64,000 nucleotides of DNA. Source: Arctopsyche grandis. Taxonomy: Eukaryota > Arthropoda > Insecta > Trichoptera > Hydropsychidae. Both the position numbers and the translations under genes were made by a program. The DNA lies in NCBI RefSeq assembly GCF_051622035.1, contig NC_135366.1, positions 9,021,001 through 9,085,000 on the forward strand. The letters are read 5' to 3'. The notes below the pieces were generated by a model that saw only the letters and a list, made by a program, of their open reading frames with translations, was not told the origin of the DNA and ran no database searches. Below, one piece after another: positions 24,801 to 41,480 of the stretch. Position 1 is the stretch's first letter. Every line of letters starts with the position of its first letter.

Positions 24801-26189
24801 TATATGTATATGTATGTACATATGTACATAAAATAAAAATATTGTTTTCACAGAAGAACTGTGATCATATGTTATGATCAAAATGATATTATATTGTACA
24901 TGTTCAAACATTAAATTAAATTAAATGCTTTTGTTCAAAAGTAAAAAAAAAAAAGAGAAATTTTTCGCAGATGCTAAACAGAATAATAGTACAATGTATG
25001 TAGTTTTTTCATTCATCTTTAAAAATTTCATTCTTACATTGGAAACGTTAACAGCTCATAGATGACTTTTTTTACAATATGTATGTCACAAAATGGACTT
25101 TAGAATGTTCAAAGTAAAACTTGATCTAACAACTTAGTATTCAATTACATGCAATTGAACAAATCATGATCTTTGACTTGTGTAAATTTATAGCCCAAGA
25201 TAAACATTTAATTTATTAAAAAAATTCATATTGTACATAACAAAGAATACAAAATTGCATATAAAAAAAAATAAAAAATTGAATATCAGGCACACAAAAT
25301 TGGAATGTTTGCACTAATTTTTATCTTTATATAAAATTTACTACATCCCGATCAAAGTTCACAAAATGATTAGTGAGAAAAAATATAAATGATACTTACT
25401 GCGATCAGATTTATGCAACATTAAGCATTTGTAAATAACGCCAGACCCGGGAGTCAAATCTGGACAGAACCTGAGCTGATCTGTGGCGCAGGACAAGTAC
25501 AATTGCCTATCGAATTTGACATCATCAGATTGAAGTTCAGAGAGATGAAGAACTTCTTTTTTACATTCGACATCGAGGCGTTCGATATGATTTTGTAGAC
25601 AAGCTAACGTTTCACCCTGTGACAGCAGTGCAGCATTATCCTTGCTTAGTCGTCCGCAAGACAGAGCTTGCACATCAGATTCGCAATGACGAACCAATGG
25701 TGAAATCAATCTGAAGTCACTGAAAGCGACCCATTCTAATTTCTGAACGAAAGATCGGCAGTCGGGTGAATTAGATTCATCATTGTCGCTGATGAGGCAT
25801 CCGAGGAAGGCGGCAGTGTGCGCGGATGAAGAGCGCTCGCAGGTGGAAAGGAGGGTTCGTGGACAATGAGGCGCTGCCGCCACCGATAATTTCTCGGGAG
25901 TCAGCAACCCTGGCAGACGAGACCACACCAGCTGTTGGCAAGCGGGCGGTAACGAAGCCCGCCGTGCGCCCCCCAGTTGGACCAAACACGAAGCTACCTG
26001 GAGGTCGGAATCAGAGCCTATGTGTAAGGAGTTAGAGCCCAGAACAGTACACTCATCACGCACTATTTGACAGTCAGGTTCTCGCAATACGGCACTCCAC
26101 AGGGAGTCGTCGGAGATGACGGCTGCAGTTGCGATGGAGAGGAAACACAGAGGCAGCAATTGCCCCAGGCGGCGCGCCCCCGCCCCCAT
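21854..26189 (-). CDS. GLG1: Golgi apparatus protein 1 (GLG1 / ESL-1 / MG-160)
   Basis: Reverse-strand exons 25400-26189, 23093-24783, 22877-23024, 22573-22799, 22281-22464, 22095-22201 and 21854-22018 total 3312 nt (1103 aa) with consistent phases. The protein has an N-terminal signal peptide (MGAGARRLGQLLPLCFLSI), then many cysteine-rich GLG1 repeats with the pattern CxxxxxxFC...CL (for example MEDFRLSPEIMHDCSDDISKFC), and a single C-terminal membrane span (YFLVVFFTFVGMTFIAGLFC) with a short basic cytoplasmic tail ending YMKRK. The family is a type I Golgi sialoglycoprotein that binds FGFs, E-selectin and pro-TGF-beta in vertebrates. I chose the ATG at 26189 because it puts the signal peptide at the terminus; an in-frame ATG at 26255 adds 22 residues. 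Confidence 0.95.
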
Positions 26190-26507
26190 ATTGCTATCAG
26201 CGCACGAACATACCGGCAACCACGACCGCAGTACACACCTAGTAACTGGCAACACTGAGCTGTCACTAATGTGTTGCCCAAATTAAATTATATTTTGAAC
26301 CAAGCAAAATAATTAATTGAGCAGGTAACAGATCCCATTCACAGTTTCACATTCATTTTAAATAAGTCCGGTTTGATTATACAAATATAATCTAAGCCTG
26401 TGTTCATTCATATATACAAAAAAATATTAAATTGAAATAAAAAGTCATGAAAATTGGATTTCTTTATTTTATTTCCTGCAATCAGTCATAATTTCATTTT
26501 TATTAAA

Positions 26508-27620
26508 GAGATTATCAAAGTAGTGTTGTTTACTTATCATAAATAGTAGTACATGCCTCGATTTTTAACTTTAAAATCAAACTAATAAAAATGAAATGTA
26601 TGTGAGTAGTGCAAAAATTTCATCTTATGAAAAGTATTGTTGAAAATTTCAATCATAATAAAAATTAACTAGAAAATCAGACAGAAAACCAAAACGTTGA
26701 GTTCTGAAGAGGACCAGACGACAAGAGAGACTGAACGTTTTCAAGTTAATTCATGAAAATATAATGATTTTACCCCCAATCCCACATCTAGGACCTTGTT
26801 CTTTCGATGACCAAACTATAGGGCGGATTAAAGGTTTGGACCGTTTCCCGGCCTATGGAAATTCAGTTGAATTTTGAAGAGGATCTTTATTACTCGATTA
26901 ATACAGGTGTATTTGTATGTACAGCGAAGTAGGTAGGGGATTCGCTGGAACGAGCCAGGTCGAGTTCCTGAAGCTCACTGACATCTGGGGAAGATGCGCT
27001 GGTTTATAAAGGTGTTGCTTGAGCAACGTGTAGCTGAGCTGGTGAGATCACGTTCTGGAAGATTCCAGCGGGGTCGAGGTCTTCCTTTGTGTTCTATGTT
27101 TGATGCGTAGTTGCGTAGCTCCTTGGGATTTTCCGTGTACTCGTGATTGCGTATCTAGAGCGAGTCGAATCGCCTTTATGGGTAAGCTGGACGAAGTATT
27201 TCGGCCAAGGCTGACTTTCGTGTACGAGAACAGGACGCGATGATGTCATTTGTACAGATTAAGTTTGATGAGGGAAATATCATCGACCTAATTTCGTATG
27301 GTACAAGTCGTGCTATATCCCTACAAGATTATCAAAGTAGTGTTGTTGACTTATCATCAATAGTAGTGCATGCCTCGATTTTTAACTTAATCAAACTAAT
27401 AAAAAATCTATGCAAATAGTGCAAGAAATATAGTGTTGAAAATTTCAATCATAATAAAAATTAACTAGAAAATCAGACAGAAAACCAAAACGTTGAGTTC
27501 TGAAGAGGACCAGACGACAAGAGAGACTGAACGTTTTCAAGTTAATTCATGAAAATATAATGATTTTACCCCCAATCCCACATCTAGGACATTGTTCTTT
27601 CGATGACCAACCAATACTCA
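26508..27620. repeat. About 300-bp direct duplication flanking an LTR
   Basis: Copy 1 at about 26508-26811 and copy 2 at about 27327-27607 share GATTATCAAAGTAGTG, TGCCTCGATTTTTAAC, CAGACAGAAAACCAAAACG and CCCCCAATCCCACATCTAGG in the same order and orientation, with small indels. An LTR occupies the space between them. Copy 2 continues past the point where copy 1 ends. Confidence 0.8.
26817..27325 (-). mobile_element. Solo LTR, reverse orientation, same family as 18.0 kb
   Basis: Read on the reverse strand it starts TGTAGGGATATAGCACG, carries TATAAA and AATAAA signals, and ends near ACGGTCCAAACC. It matches 18038-18531 over nearly its whole length with scattered differences. No clear target duplication is seen; the flanks belong to the two duplicated copies. 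Confidence 0.65.
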
Positions 27621-27806
27621 ACATCCTTGATGAAATACATCTGGCAGTCGCAAAAATAATAGAACATAAAAGACCTAGATTTATACGGACTGAAGCTATC
27701 CCGTTATTTCCCCGGATTAAGGTCTGTTCATACCTATCCAGCACGACCCGTATCCTGCAGGTGTCATGTAAGTGCGGATAGTATTCTTTGGTACATTATA
27801 TGGACG

Positions 27807-28578
27807 TGTGGGAATCTCGTCACCATCATCAAGACATATACTGCGACGCAGAATACATTCCCAAAACCTTCTAGAAAGCTCCACCCCTACCAGTCGAGCG
27901 GAAACAAACCGGTCGAAGCACACCTGCAGCCATTAAACTAAACTCAAGCGGAACGGTGCCAAAACCTTCTAGAAAGCTCCACCCCTACCAGTCGAGCGGA
28001 AACAAACCGGTCGAAGCACACCGCAGCCATTAAACTACATCGAGCGGAACGGTGCCAATCATTCCAGAAAATTCTAACCCATCGACAAAAGCACATTCCT
28101 CGCTTACGCATCAACAACAGCCACCACGGGTCACGTGATACCCAGAAACACTATAAAAGGAGGTACAACCCAAACAACGCCAGTCGACCCACAGCAGCAA
28201 GCGTCGACACACAGCAGCAGACCAGAGACCTTCTGAACATAGCCGAACAACGAGCCAGCAACACACTGCCGCATCCAGAGACCTTCTGAACATAGCCGAA
28301 CAACGAGCCAGCAACACACTGCCGCAACCAGAGACCTTCTGAACATAGCCGAACGCCGAGCCAGCAACACACTGCCGCATCCAGAGACCTTCTGAACATA
28401 GCCGAATGCCGAGCCAGCGACACTCTACCATATCCAGAGACCGCTGAACGACATACTTTTGCCCAAATATTCTAATACCTTTGTACAATATTTAGGCAAA
28501 CAATAAAACTTTATTAAAACAAGCACAACAGTGTTTCTTTAGGCTGGGATACGGTCAACACATCCTACCCCGCCTACA
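27807..28578 (+). mobile_element. Solo LTR with 4-bp target duplication
   Basis: It runs from TGTGGGAATCTCGTC to CCCCGCCTACA and is flanked by GACG on both sides (27803-27806, 28579-28582). It carries a TATAAAAGG box near 28151, an AATAAA signal near 28502, and the TTAGGCTGGGATACGGTC segment shared with the 18.0 kb family. A 98-bp direct duplication near 27858-28055 and a four-unit tandem repeat lie inside. A second copy in reverse is at 59784-60559. It is likely a Bel-Pao or Gypsy LTR, left by recombination. The intact flanking repeats suggest moderate age. Confidence 0.85.
28222..28440. repeat. Four-unit tandem repeat inside the LTR
   Basis: Four copies of a unit of about 54 bases beginning CCAGAGACCTTCTGAACATA and containing CGAGCCAGCAACACACTGCC. 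The related LTR at 59.9 kb has fewer units, so copy number varies within the family. Confidence 0.85.
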
Positions 28579-29076
28579 GACGTATTCATACTCCATTCGC
28601 GCATGCACATTTACGCATTCATGCGCGTCCATATAGAATGTACCAAATAATACTATCCGCACTTGCATGACACCTGCAGGATACGGGTCGTGCTGGATAG
28701 GTATGAACAGACATTTATAGTTCGGGTGTGTTACAAGTTGCTGTAACTTGCAACAGCAATCTACAAGTATACAACAAGACAACCTAAATGCATTTTAAAA
28801 AGTACTACGCCTTGTTTCGTATTTTTTAAGGAAAATAATTTTTTCGACTCTCATTTCTTTCGGCCGCCTGTGTGCATTGCACACATTTGTACATATAGTA
28901 GGCGCGGCCCTGCTGGTATATATCTATGTAAAATAGTTTTTGGGTAGTAGAATGGTTGTAAAATGTAAACAAAAATATTGCATGTGTTGGCCGGTGAATC
29001 AGTATGATGCGATGCGTACGAATGACGTTTGCTTGGGTTGGCAGCTCTCGACTCGAACGTTTCCCGCCAAGTCGGA

Positions 29077-30669
29077 ATGGAGCTGATCGCGAGACGACGC
29101 AGCGTGAGGGGCGCCGCCCCCTCAAGCGACAGTGCTCTGGAAGCGCGCTATCCTCATCCACTGTCTCTGTATCGTCGACCGCCGCTGACCCAAATCACCT
29201 TGAGGGAGTTCGAGCAGCTGGCCGTGGATCGGGTTCGTGCACTCAAGGCTCTACTAGCCGCCAGCGCCATGCAAGGTCTCAAAGTTCACTCTGCCGAATG
29301 GCGTACTGCAGCCGTAGAACAGTTGAAACGGGTAGGCTTGAAAGAAATGGCTCGTCCACCCACCACTCCATTGGCTCGACACCGAGATCATATCGGACAT
29401 TTCGCTCTGAGGCTAGCCTACTGCCGCTCCGAAGACCTTCGCAAATGGTTCCTAGCTAGAGAGTTGGAACTTTTTAGATTGCGCTTCTGTTTCTTATCGC
29501 ATGCTGAAATTGAAAAGTTTCTCGGTTTTGAGAATCTCAACTATGAACCGATAACCAACCATGATAAATCTCTCATAATCCCACAACTCATGGAATCTAC
29601 AGTCGGGTACTCCACTCATACCCGTATTGAAACAACCGATTTTTATAGAATTCGCTTCGAAGAAGCCGTTGATCTAATTAGAAATAGACGTGTATATGTC
29701 GATAAAGGATATGCTTACATTCCTAGCAATGAATTTATATCGGTCCTTTCTGCTCGTTTCCGTTCTGAAATGAATCGAGCATTGAACGTTGCATTGAAAA
29801 GATTGCCCGAATTAGAAGTCGATCAAAGGCTAGCTTCTCTGTTGAAAGGCGTACACAATTCATACTCGGGTAATGAATACACTTCGTCTAAATCTGTTAT
29901 ACCTATTGAAAGTCTGGATTCTATGTCACAAAAATCATATCCGTTGTGTATGAGGCAATTGCACGAATCTCTTAAGGCAACCCACCATCTAAAACATGGT
30001 GGTAGACTTCAGTATGGATTGTTCTTGAAAGCAGCCGGTGTTGTATACGAAGATGCCATAAGATTTTGGCGAGACGAATTCCTCAAAGGTACCATGGATC
30101 AAGATAAATTTGATAAGTCATATGCATATGGTGTACGATATAATTATGGAATGGAAGGAAGTCGAAAAGATTATTCAGCCTATAGTTGTGTGAAGATTAT
30201 AAATGGCACTATCGGCCCACAAGATTCTCACGGATGTCCTTTCAAGCATTCCGACCCATCAGTCTTAAAAAATCGTCTCATTGCTTACAATGTCAACTCT
30301 CAAGGTATATACATATATATGAAAAAAACATGCATAAAATTTATGCCCACTTAATAAATCTTATTAATAGTTATTTTTTTCTTTTCAGACATACCAGTTA
30401 TCATGGACTTGGTAAATAAAGGTCATTACCAAATTGCTTGTGGTAAATATTTTGATGTAACTCACAGCATACAAATGGAATTGGGTATAAATCATCCAAA
30501 TCAATATTTTGAAGAAAGTCAGAACATTCTCAGTGGTAATTTTAAGCCCATTGATCGCATCAAGTTAGAAAAATTAAATAGTTCAAACACTCAAAATGAT
30601 ATAAAACCTGAAAATCCATGGGAAGAATTCGACATTGAAAATATGGAAACTGATATTTCACAATTATAG
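29077..30669 (+). CDS. PRIM2: DNA primase large subunit (PRIM2)
   Basis: Two exons, 29077-30304 and 30389-30669, make 1509 nt (502 aa), close to human PRIM2 (509 aa). Recognisable blocks are YPHPLSLYRRPP, FEQLAVDRVRALKAL, DHIGHFALRLAYCRSEDLR, LKHGGRLQYGLFLK, MDQDKFDKSYAYGVRYNYG and HPNQYFEESQ. The four iron-sulphur cysteine positions appear present (CMRQLH, YSCVKI, HGCPFKH, ACGKYF). The protein pairs with PRIM1 in the DNA polymerase alpha-primase complex and helps start and hand over RNA primers. I chose the ATG at 29077 (MELIARRRS) over the in-frame ATG at 29029 because it aligns with the human N-terminus. The C-terminus ends in an acidic tail. Confidence 0.95.
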
Positions 30670-30952
30670 AATGAGTCTTTATGTATATGTAAATAGCTCC
30701 TTAGCATAAGAAAAATTAATGTATAGCTTTTCTATTTATTAAATCGTGTTTTTGACAAAGAAAGTTATTATTTATTTACCTACATACTATATAACAGGTT
30801 ATAATGAGTGAATATTGCTTGACAACCATTCTTACTCTTCAATATGTGTATACTAAATATAGCATGCATACAAATAATTAATACATTGAAAAGACTTGAT
30901 CAATAGTTTATTTTAGCATAAGATTTAAAAATCTTGGAATAAATATATCACA

Positions 30953-35670
<4,718 letters not shown>

Positions 35671-35839
35671 GCTGTACCGCAATTCTGAGCTTGACTGACT
35701 GCCTGACAGCAAAGTATGATGTATACCCCCTACTCGAGCAAATATCTGCGCGCGCGTTCACCTTGATTAAGTCGTACGGTACTTGTTCGTTCATCTCAAT
35801 CAAGCTACATACATACAAATGTTATAATATGTAATACGG

Positions 35840-36250
35840 AGGGAACAAGTTGGTGTACTGACTCAACATCCTCAATTGTGTCTAGCGAATTTTTTGCAAC
35901 GCCCAGGCTTTTTTATGCAATAGCAAACTGGTTGGCAACAGTACGGAACGCCAAAGACCGTAAAGTTTACAATCAACCAAACCGGGTGGTTGTTGGTCGT
36001 TGCTCGAGGCTAAGTTTTACCATCGATACAAGGTCAGTGTCCCTTCCCGGTTACTATGTTTTCCTACTGCGTGTATCTGAGGGAGGATAGTACACATATT
36101 GTTGATGACTCTCATTATTTCTCATCCGCGTTTGTGTGACGTTCACGATCAGTGACAAATTGATAAATTGCCTCAGACGACGTATAAACATCCTATTTCA
36201 AATATCTACGATGTTGTGTTGATCGAATCACTACTACAATGTATGTACAT
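35840..36250. other. Upstream of TDH, no gene seen
   Basis: Mixed-composition DNA upstream of TDH, with no coding sequence recognised. Confidence 0.4.
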
Positions 36251-36260
36251 ATGTTTACAC

Positions 36261-36516
36261 GGTGACACAACAACTCGTTCACAGATTTTCCGTAAACCGA
36301 TGATGCGCTCCAGGAATTTCGTATACGGCCATCTCTTTCTCACCCCGTCTGTTCCCCATGATCTTGTTTACTCTGCCATTACGTATGCAGCCCTCTCTTT
36401 CACAGACCGTCTGTTATCAGTGAACAGACGGTCTGTGAAAGAGATGGCCGTATACGAAATGCCTGGAGCGCATCATCGGTTTACGGAAAATCTGTGAACG
36501 AGTTGTCAGGTAACCT
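36261..36516. mobile_element. Foldback element with 9-bp target duplication (Mutator-like)
   Basis: Perfect 9-bp direct repeats TGTTTACAC flank it at 36252-36260 and 36517-36525. The arms include CAACTCGTTCACAGATTTTC, CGATGATGCGCTCCAGG and CGTATACGGCCATCTCTTTC on the left and their complements on the right. The first 10 or so terminal bases are less well matched. The centre has an inner hairpin (CAGACCGTCTGTT and AACAGACGGTCTG). A 9-bp duplication with long arms fits a non-autonomous Mutator-like element. Confidence 0.8.
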
Positions 36517-36525
36517 GTTTACACA

Positions 36526-37786
36526 GGGGTGTGTTGCTAAATTTTTAATAAATTCCTTTTTTTAAAGATGAAAGGTCTCAATGGCGGAACTTAAAATTTT
36601 GCAAATCTGCTCCTCCCTAACAATATTGAGGTGATTATAAAAACAAAAAAAATGTGCTACATACGAATTTTTTTTTAAAATCATCAAATCATTATATACA
36701 TGCATACATACATATGTACAACAGCATATTATTTTAATTTTTTTTCTTTTACGATAGTTACTATTAAATTCTTATTAACTGACACCTCTTTCGAACTTCG
36801 CAACTATGTATGTACTAATTGTTATTTTCCGGCCTTTAAAATTGTATGATTTTGGATCGTATGTTAGGATCAATAAAACAAACAATTATTAATATTGTAG
36901 CGTGTAGGTAGTGCAATACCAAAAGTACCGATGCCAGTATTATCGGTATTTAACTGAAAATAAGCTTTTGGTAATACCGGTATTAAAAAAACAAATACTG
37001 ATAGAATCGATTTTTTCAAATTCGTACATTTTATTTGTCGAAAACGATATCTCCGTGTTTAAAAACTACGATTTCGACCGATGCGCATATACAAATGTAT
37101 CATACGTGATATTGAGCGAGCTCTTATTTTATAAATTGTTTTCGATCTCTCTTTATTTTATCACGCCACACGTCTGTAAAATTGTTTTAATTTTTTCTGT
37201 TTATTCGGTATTGCGGCCCCCTTACAATATCTCAAGTTCGAAAATTTTAACATAAACGAGAAAATGTTTACTATAAAATACAGATTTTTTTCAATTACGT
37301 ACGATTACGTTTACAATTACGTTTTTTCAATTGATATGTGATAAAATATATTATTTGGTAAATTTTTCAATACGATATATACATATACAATGATGACACG
37401 ACAGGAACTATTTTTCTAATTAATGTATGGAAAAATATATAATTTGTCTTTCAACAAGCTGATGGTTGACTCCTACATAGTTTGCATCTCCAGTGAGCGA
37501 TGATTGGGTATCATCGTTCTATCATGATAATTGATAAGCTTAAGTCTGAATTGCAAAAAAGACCTACGAAGCATTATAATCCTTTTTACCTGGGACGCAC
37601 CTACTTTACAGTTTTGTGCCCGAATATCCTGTATTTGAATTTTTGGCGTATTTTTTTCAATAAACATGCAAGCGGTGCTCGGGATATCGGAAGTATGTTT
37701 TTTGTTATAAAAAATTAATTAAATAAAAAATACCTTAAGTACCGGTATTGTTCTTTTTTTAATTTCAATCCCAACTAGCGTGGACG
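36526..37786. other. AT-rich gene desert
   Basis: No coding sequence or strong repeat. Short ORFs show no recognisable protein. Confidence 0.4.
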
Positions 37787-38059
37787 TGTTGAGGGATTTC
37801 CGAGATCGTAGTTAAAGACGCAGCAATAGTGGTAGAGGTAGTTTATTGTTCTTGATCCGTCGGCTTGTCAGCTCCGAATGAAGCACAGACCAAAATCCCT
37901 GTGTACTGTGTACCCCAACAGAGAGGTCATCGGTCGATGAGTCGCGGGACCTTATTGACTGTATATAGCGTGTTTCTTACATCGAGGCCTTTTTGGCGTG
38001 AACGCGCCATTAGGTGGTAAACCACGAGTACCAATGACTTACATAATCTCTACGTTACA
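37787..38059 (-). mobile_element. Candidate solo LTR, reverse orientation
   Basis: Read in reverse it starts TGTAACGTAGAGATT, has a TATATA box, an AACAATAAA signal and ends AAATCCCTCAACA, so it has TG and CA ends. It is GC-richer than its surroundings. No target duplication was found and no second copy occurs in this window, so the call rests on layout only. Confidence 0.4.
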
Positions 38060-40096
38060 ATAAAAATTTTCTTGCGCTCAAGTCAATAACTGGCCATATA
38101 CATACATTGTAAACAAAGGTTTTGCGTAATGGATCTAAACCACATTAATTAGATTTTAAGTATATGTATGTTTAAATATATACGGCACATATGTATGTAC
38201 ATATAGGTATATGTAGATTTATAAAGACAATATATACAAAATTTTTGACATTTTACTTTTAAAGGAATTGAAATTTACCACTTCATTTCAAAGGGTTTTT
38301 TTTTATTTTAAATTACTCATTAATAAAAAATTAATCTTCCCTTTTAGTATACATAGATTTCCTACAATGATAAAACATGCATGTGTTATATGTCATTTAT
38401 GTACATTCAAGGGTAGAAACGGCAAAATTTTACAATTTCACGCCATTTAGACAGAATCATATTCGGATCATATATTTCAGGTCAAAATTAGACCAAGTCG
38501 GGTAAACTGTAAATTTAACCGCATCGCTGCCATGACATTATGCATATTTACTATTCGTAACTATACTATGTATATGTACATATGTAGAATATTTCAATTG
38601 GAAGATATATTTAATGCTTTTATAACTTAAATCCAATGTTCGAAATTGAGGATTTCAATCGATACAATGGATATCAATGAAATGTAAATTTTAATCCTGA
38701 GGCATCATTTGATAGATTTATAGCTGCGAATTAATTTTAAATCAAAACAAGTCAACAATTAACTGCAAATGATTAATTGGTGGTCTCTTTCTCGAAAATA
38801 TTACGTGTTACAAATTCTATGTGCGCGAAATTGTAATTCGGCGTGATGTGCAACAATCTCATTCGCATTGCCAATCAAATAATGGCCCAAAAATTAATTT
38901 TACTTCTTCGCAAACATAAACAACCTCCTTTCTATTTATTCGTGACTCACTTGTGCTGTGAAAAATATTCATGTCGATTAAAATTATTTGGTGCTAATGA
39001 TAACCCAAAAATACAATAATTATATTCTCCTTCAAGTTTGGAGCGAATTTTTTGATGATTTAATTTTGATTTTTAGATTAAGTCGAAAATATTATGGATA
39101 ATTAATGTATAACTCGTTTATTATTGCTATAAAAACATTGAAATTTAATTGAGGGACATTTTTGACACAAGGAAAATAATTATTCCTATATATTCATATC
39201 TATCTATCATTGAACTAAACGCTTTAGAAATTTACACCAACATTATAGGGCACGGATATTTAATTCAAATACTTAAACTACGAGTTTAAGAAAGACCTAC
39301 TTTGCTTCATTTCTTAACCCAGTTCAGACAAGTGTCCAGACCTTTTATTTTAGTAACATAAAGTACATACATATGATACCCACTGGTGTGGAAGGAACTT
39401 TATTTGCATCACGCAGGTACGTATGTCATAAAAGTGAAAACGTTTTCTTATAATTTACAAAATCCGTGTCTTCTACAATATCTGCGAATGCGGATAGGTA
39501 ACTGTCACCCAAGGCAAAGACAATGAGCGCCGTGCCAATTAGCGTGGGTTATACAACACGCGTATGATGGATAAGACAATAATAAATACGACCGGTGAAA
39601 GTGTTTCATACGATGCGCAATCGTCGTAGCTCATTTCGGTACTTGGGTTTAATTTATCTCTAAAATAAATATTCTAGAAAAAAAATCATATTTAACATGC
39701 TGACCAACGCCGCATGCTGCTTTAAATGCTGACCAACGTCGATCGGCGTTTTGCCGACAAGTCCACGGGCCTGGAAAACGCCGATAGGCGTTGTATTTCG
39801 AGCATGTACAAAGTAAACAAGAATACTACCCAATAAGCAGAGAGATGTAATAAGAATAGAGGGGCCCTTACGAATAAATAATTGTTGTCAATTTTACGCG
39901 GTACGTCTCTATAAATACGCTACATCGCACGGAATACAATCGGATCAATTTACTTATAAAAATGTATCACATGTTGTTTATTATGTGTTTTTGATTGCAT
40001 TGTGCAATTTTTACCGATGCTTGCCCATCTTGCGAGTAATATAAACGAACAGATAAGTTTTTATCGGACATACGTCGAGCACCAAGCGTCAAATGC
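38060..40096. other. AT-rich gene desert
   Basis: No gene recognised. Near 39.70-39.79 kb the motif GCTGACCAACG occurs twice within 40 bases, followed by two CGGCGTT-type segments; this looks like a small decayed repeat. Confidence 0.35.
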
Positions 40097-40106
40097 TGCG
40101 TACGGA

Positions 40107-41020
40107 CCAAACCAACGACGATTTTGGTCCAACGTTTTAACCAGCAGGATAAAACCAGTAGCGTACAAAATATCGAAATAAAAATTAAATTTAAAAATTG
40201 AAATTAAATATCAAAATTAAAAATATTATTATGATATTAAAATTAAATTCAAATATCAAAATAAAATTATAATCAATATATGAAAATTAAAATAAAATAT
40301 TGAAAGTTAAAACAGAACAAGCCCAATTTAAATAAATTTTCGAGATTGACCTAAAATTAGATCATCAACAATCACATACAGGTAATCCTCGACTTTTGTT
40401 TGTCGAAGATGTTTTGACTTACGAAGATACGCACTAAGATCGAAAAAAAAATCAAAGAATTATTATTTTTACTTCCCCGTAATGCGCAGTTACTGAGAAT
40501 ATATCATGTGTTAGTATGGGTGACCGAGCGATGGTCCCAACCCGGTACGTTGTCGGTTTATCAAACGAAATTTTTTTAGTCTTCAATTGTTTCTCTCGTC
40601 GAAATAAATCAAATAATTAAATCCATCTCAGAGGTAAAATTTATCGGATAATGTGTGATTATTAATTTTATTTCGGCGAAAGAAAAAAAACCCTTTGACA
40701 AATCACCGACAGTTTTTTTGTTTAATGTCTCATCGGCGGCGGAAACAGTAGTATATCGTGACGACTTTTAATAAGAAATAACAACAAGGTTTTTTTCGCT
40801 CGTAATCAGAGAAATTATAATATTTCTCGGGTTGTAATGCGTATCGTCGTAATTCAAAACATTGTTGTAATTCAAAACATCAACGATGATCTAATTTTAG
40901 CTCAATCTCGCTCGTTAGCTTAATTTTGATATTTAATTTCAATTTTTTTATTTAATTTTTATTTCGATATTTTGTACGCTACTGGTTTTAAAAGTTGGCC
41001 CAAAATCGTCGTTGGTTTGG
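40107..41020. mobile_element. 914-bp element with long inverted ends and 10-bp target duplication
   Basis: Direct repeats TGCGTACGGA flank it at 40097-40106 and 41021-41030. The arms begin CCAAACCAACGACGATTTTG and continue through ACCAGTAGCGTACAAAATAT and an AATTAAAT-rich stretch for more than 100 bases on each side. The middle has an inner imperfect inversion (ATGTTTTGACTTACGAAGAT against its complement near 40.85 kb) and no reading frame. The duplication length suggests Mutator-like mobilisation. Confidence 0.7.
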
Positions 41021-41154
41021 TGCGTACGGACCAAAATACGACTGATGCTAAAATTATTTAGATCTGTCCGTGGACAGAATGACACTTGACAACAAAAGAA
41101 CACCTAAAGCTACTTCTATTAATATTACATTTCTCTGCCACTAAGCCTTTCAGG

Positions 41155-41480
41155 TAGCATTGAAAAAAAAGGACACCTATAAGGGGAGGTACCATTTCCA
41201 GTCAACTTAAAAATTTGAAAAAAAATTAAGTCGTGTCGATAAGAATTTCAGTAACCGATACTAAGTTTCAGTTCGATAGGACTAACGGTGTTCAAAAAAT
41301 CCCCAAAATACACAGATACAAACACACACACACACACACATATTTTTTCTAGATCATGAAAACGTGATCAGTAATCGATTCTGAGTTCGAATCAGTCAAA
41401 ATCTCGAGTTCGAATTTTCGCATGATCAAAAAACTTCATCTATTGTTACTACGTACATACATATGTAGATAAAGTAAAAA
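41155..41480. repeat. Probable 3' end of an interspersed retroelement
   Basis: It contains GGACACCTATAAGGGGAGG, GTACCATTTCCAGTCAAC, TAAGTCGTGTCGATAAGAA, TTTCAGTTCGATAGG and an (AC)n run, then a CGAGTTCGAA-containing segment. The composition and order resemble conserved tails of insect non-LTR elements, but no coding portion is present and the family is unresolved. Confidence 0.35.

Larger units (their letters stand above)
27721..28713. mobile_element. Long-armed foldback element split by a solo LTR
   Basis: The left arm (GGTCTGTTCATACC, then CACGACCCGTATCCTGCAGG) and the right arm (CCTGCAGGATACGGGTCGTG, then GGTATGAACAGAC) are near-perfect inverted repeats of roughly 85 bases, with a short CATGCGCG-type spacer. 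An LTR with its own 4-bp duplication sits between left arm and spacer. A half copy lies at 1967-2066. The superfamily is unresolved; possible TAA flanking is not convincing. Confidence 0.75.

Noticed and set aside
28111-28488. Reverse-strand frames of 79-125 codons with repeats of GLW and CVAG
   Set aside because: They are translations of the tandem units inside a solo LTR; the same peptides occur in the LTR at 59.9 kb.
41360-41440. GAGTTCGAATC, another tRNA-like box
   Set aside because: It is part of an interspersed repeat tail; no cloverleaf is possible.
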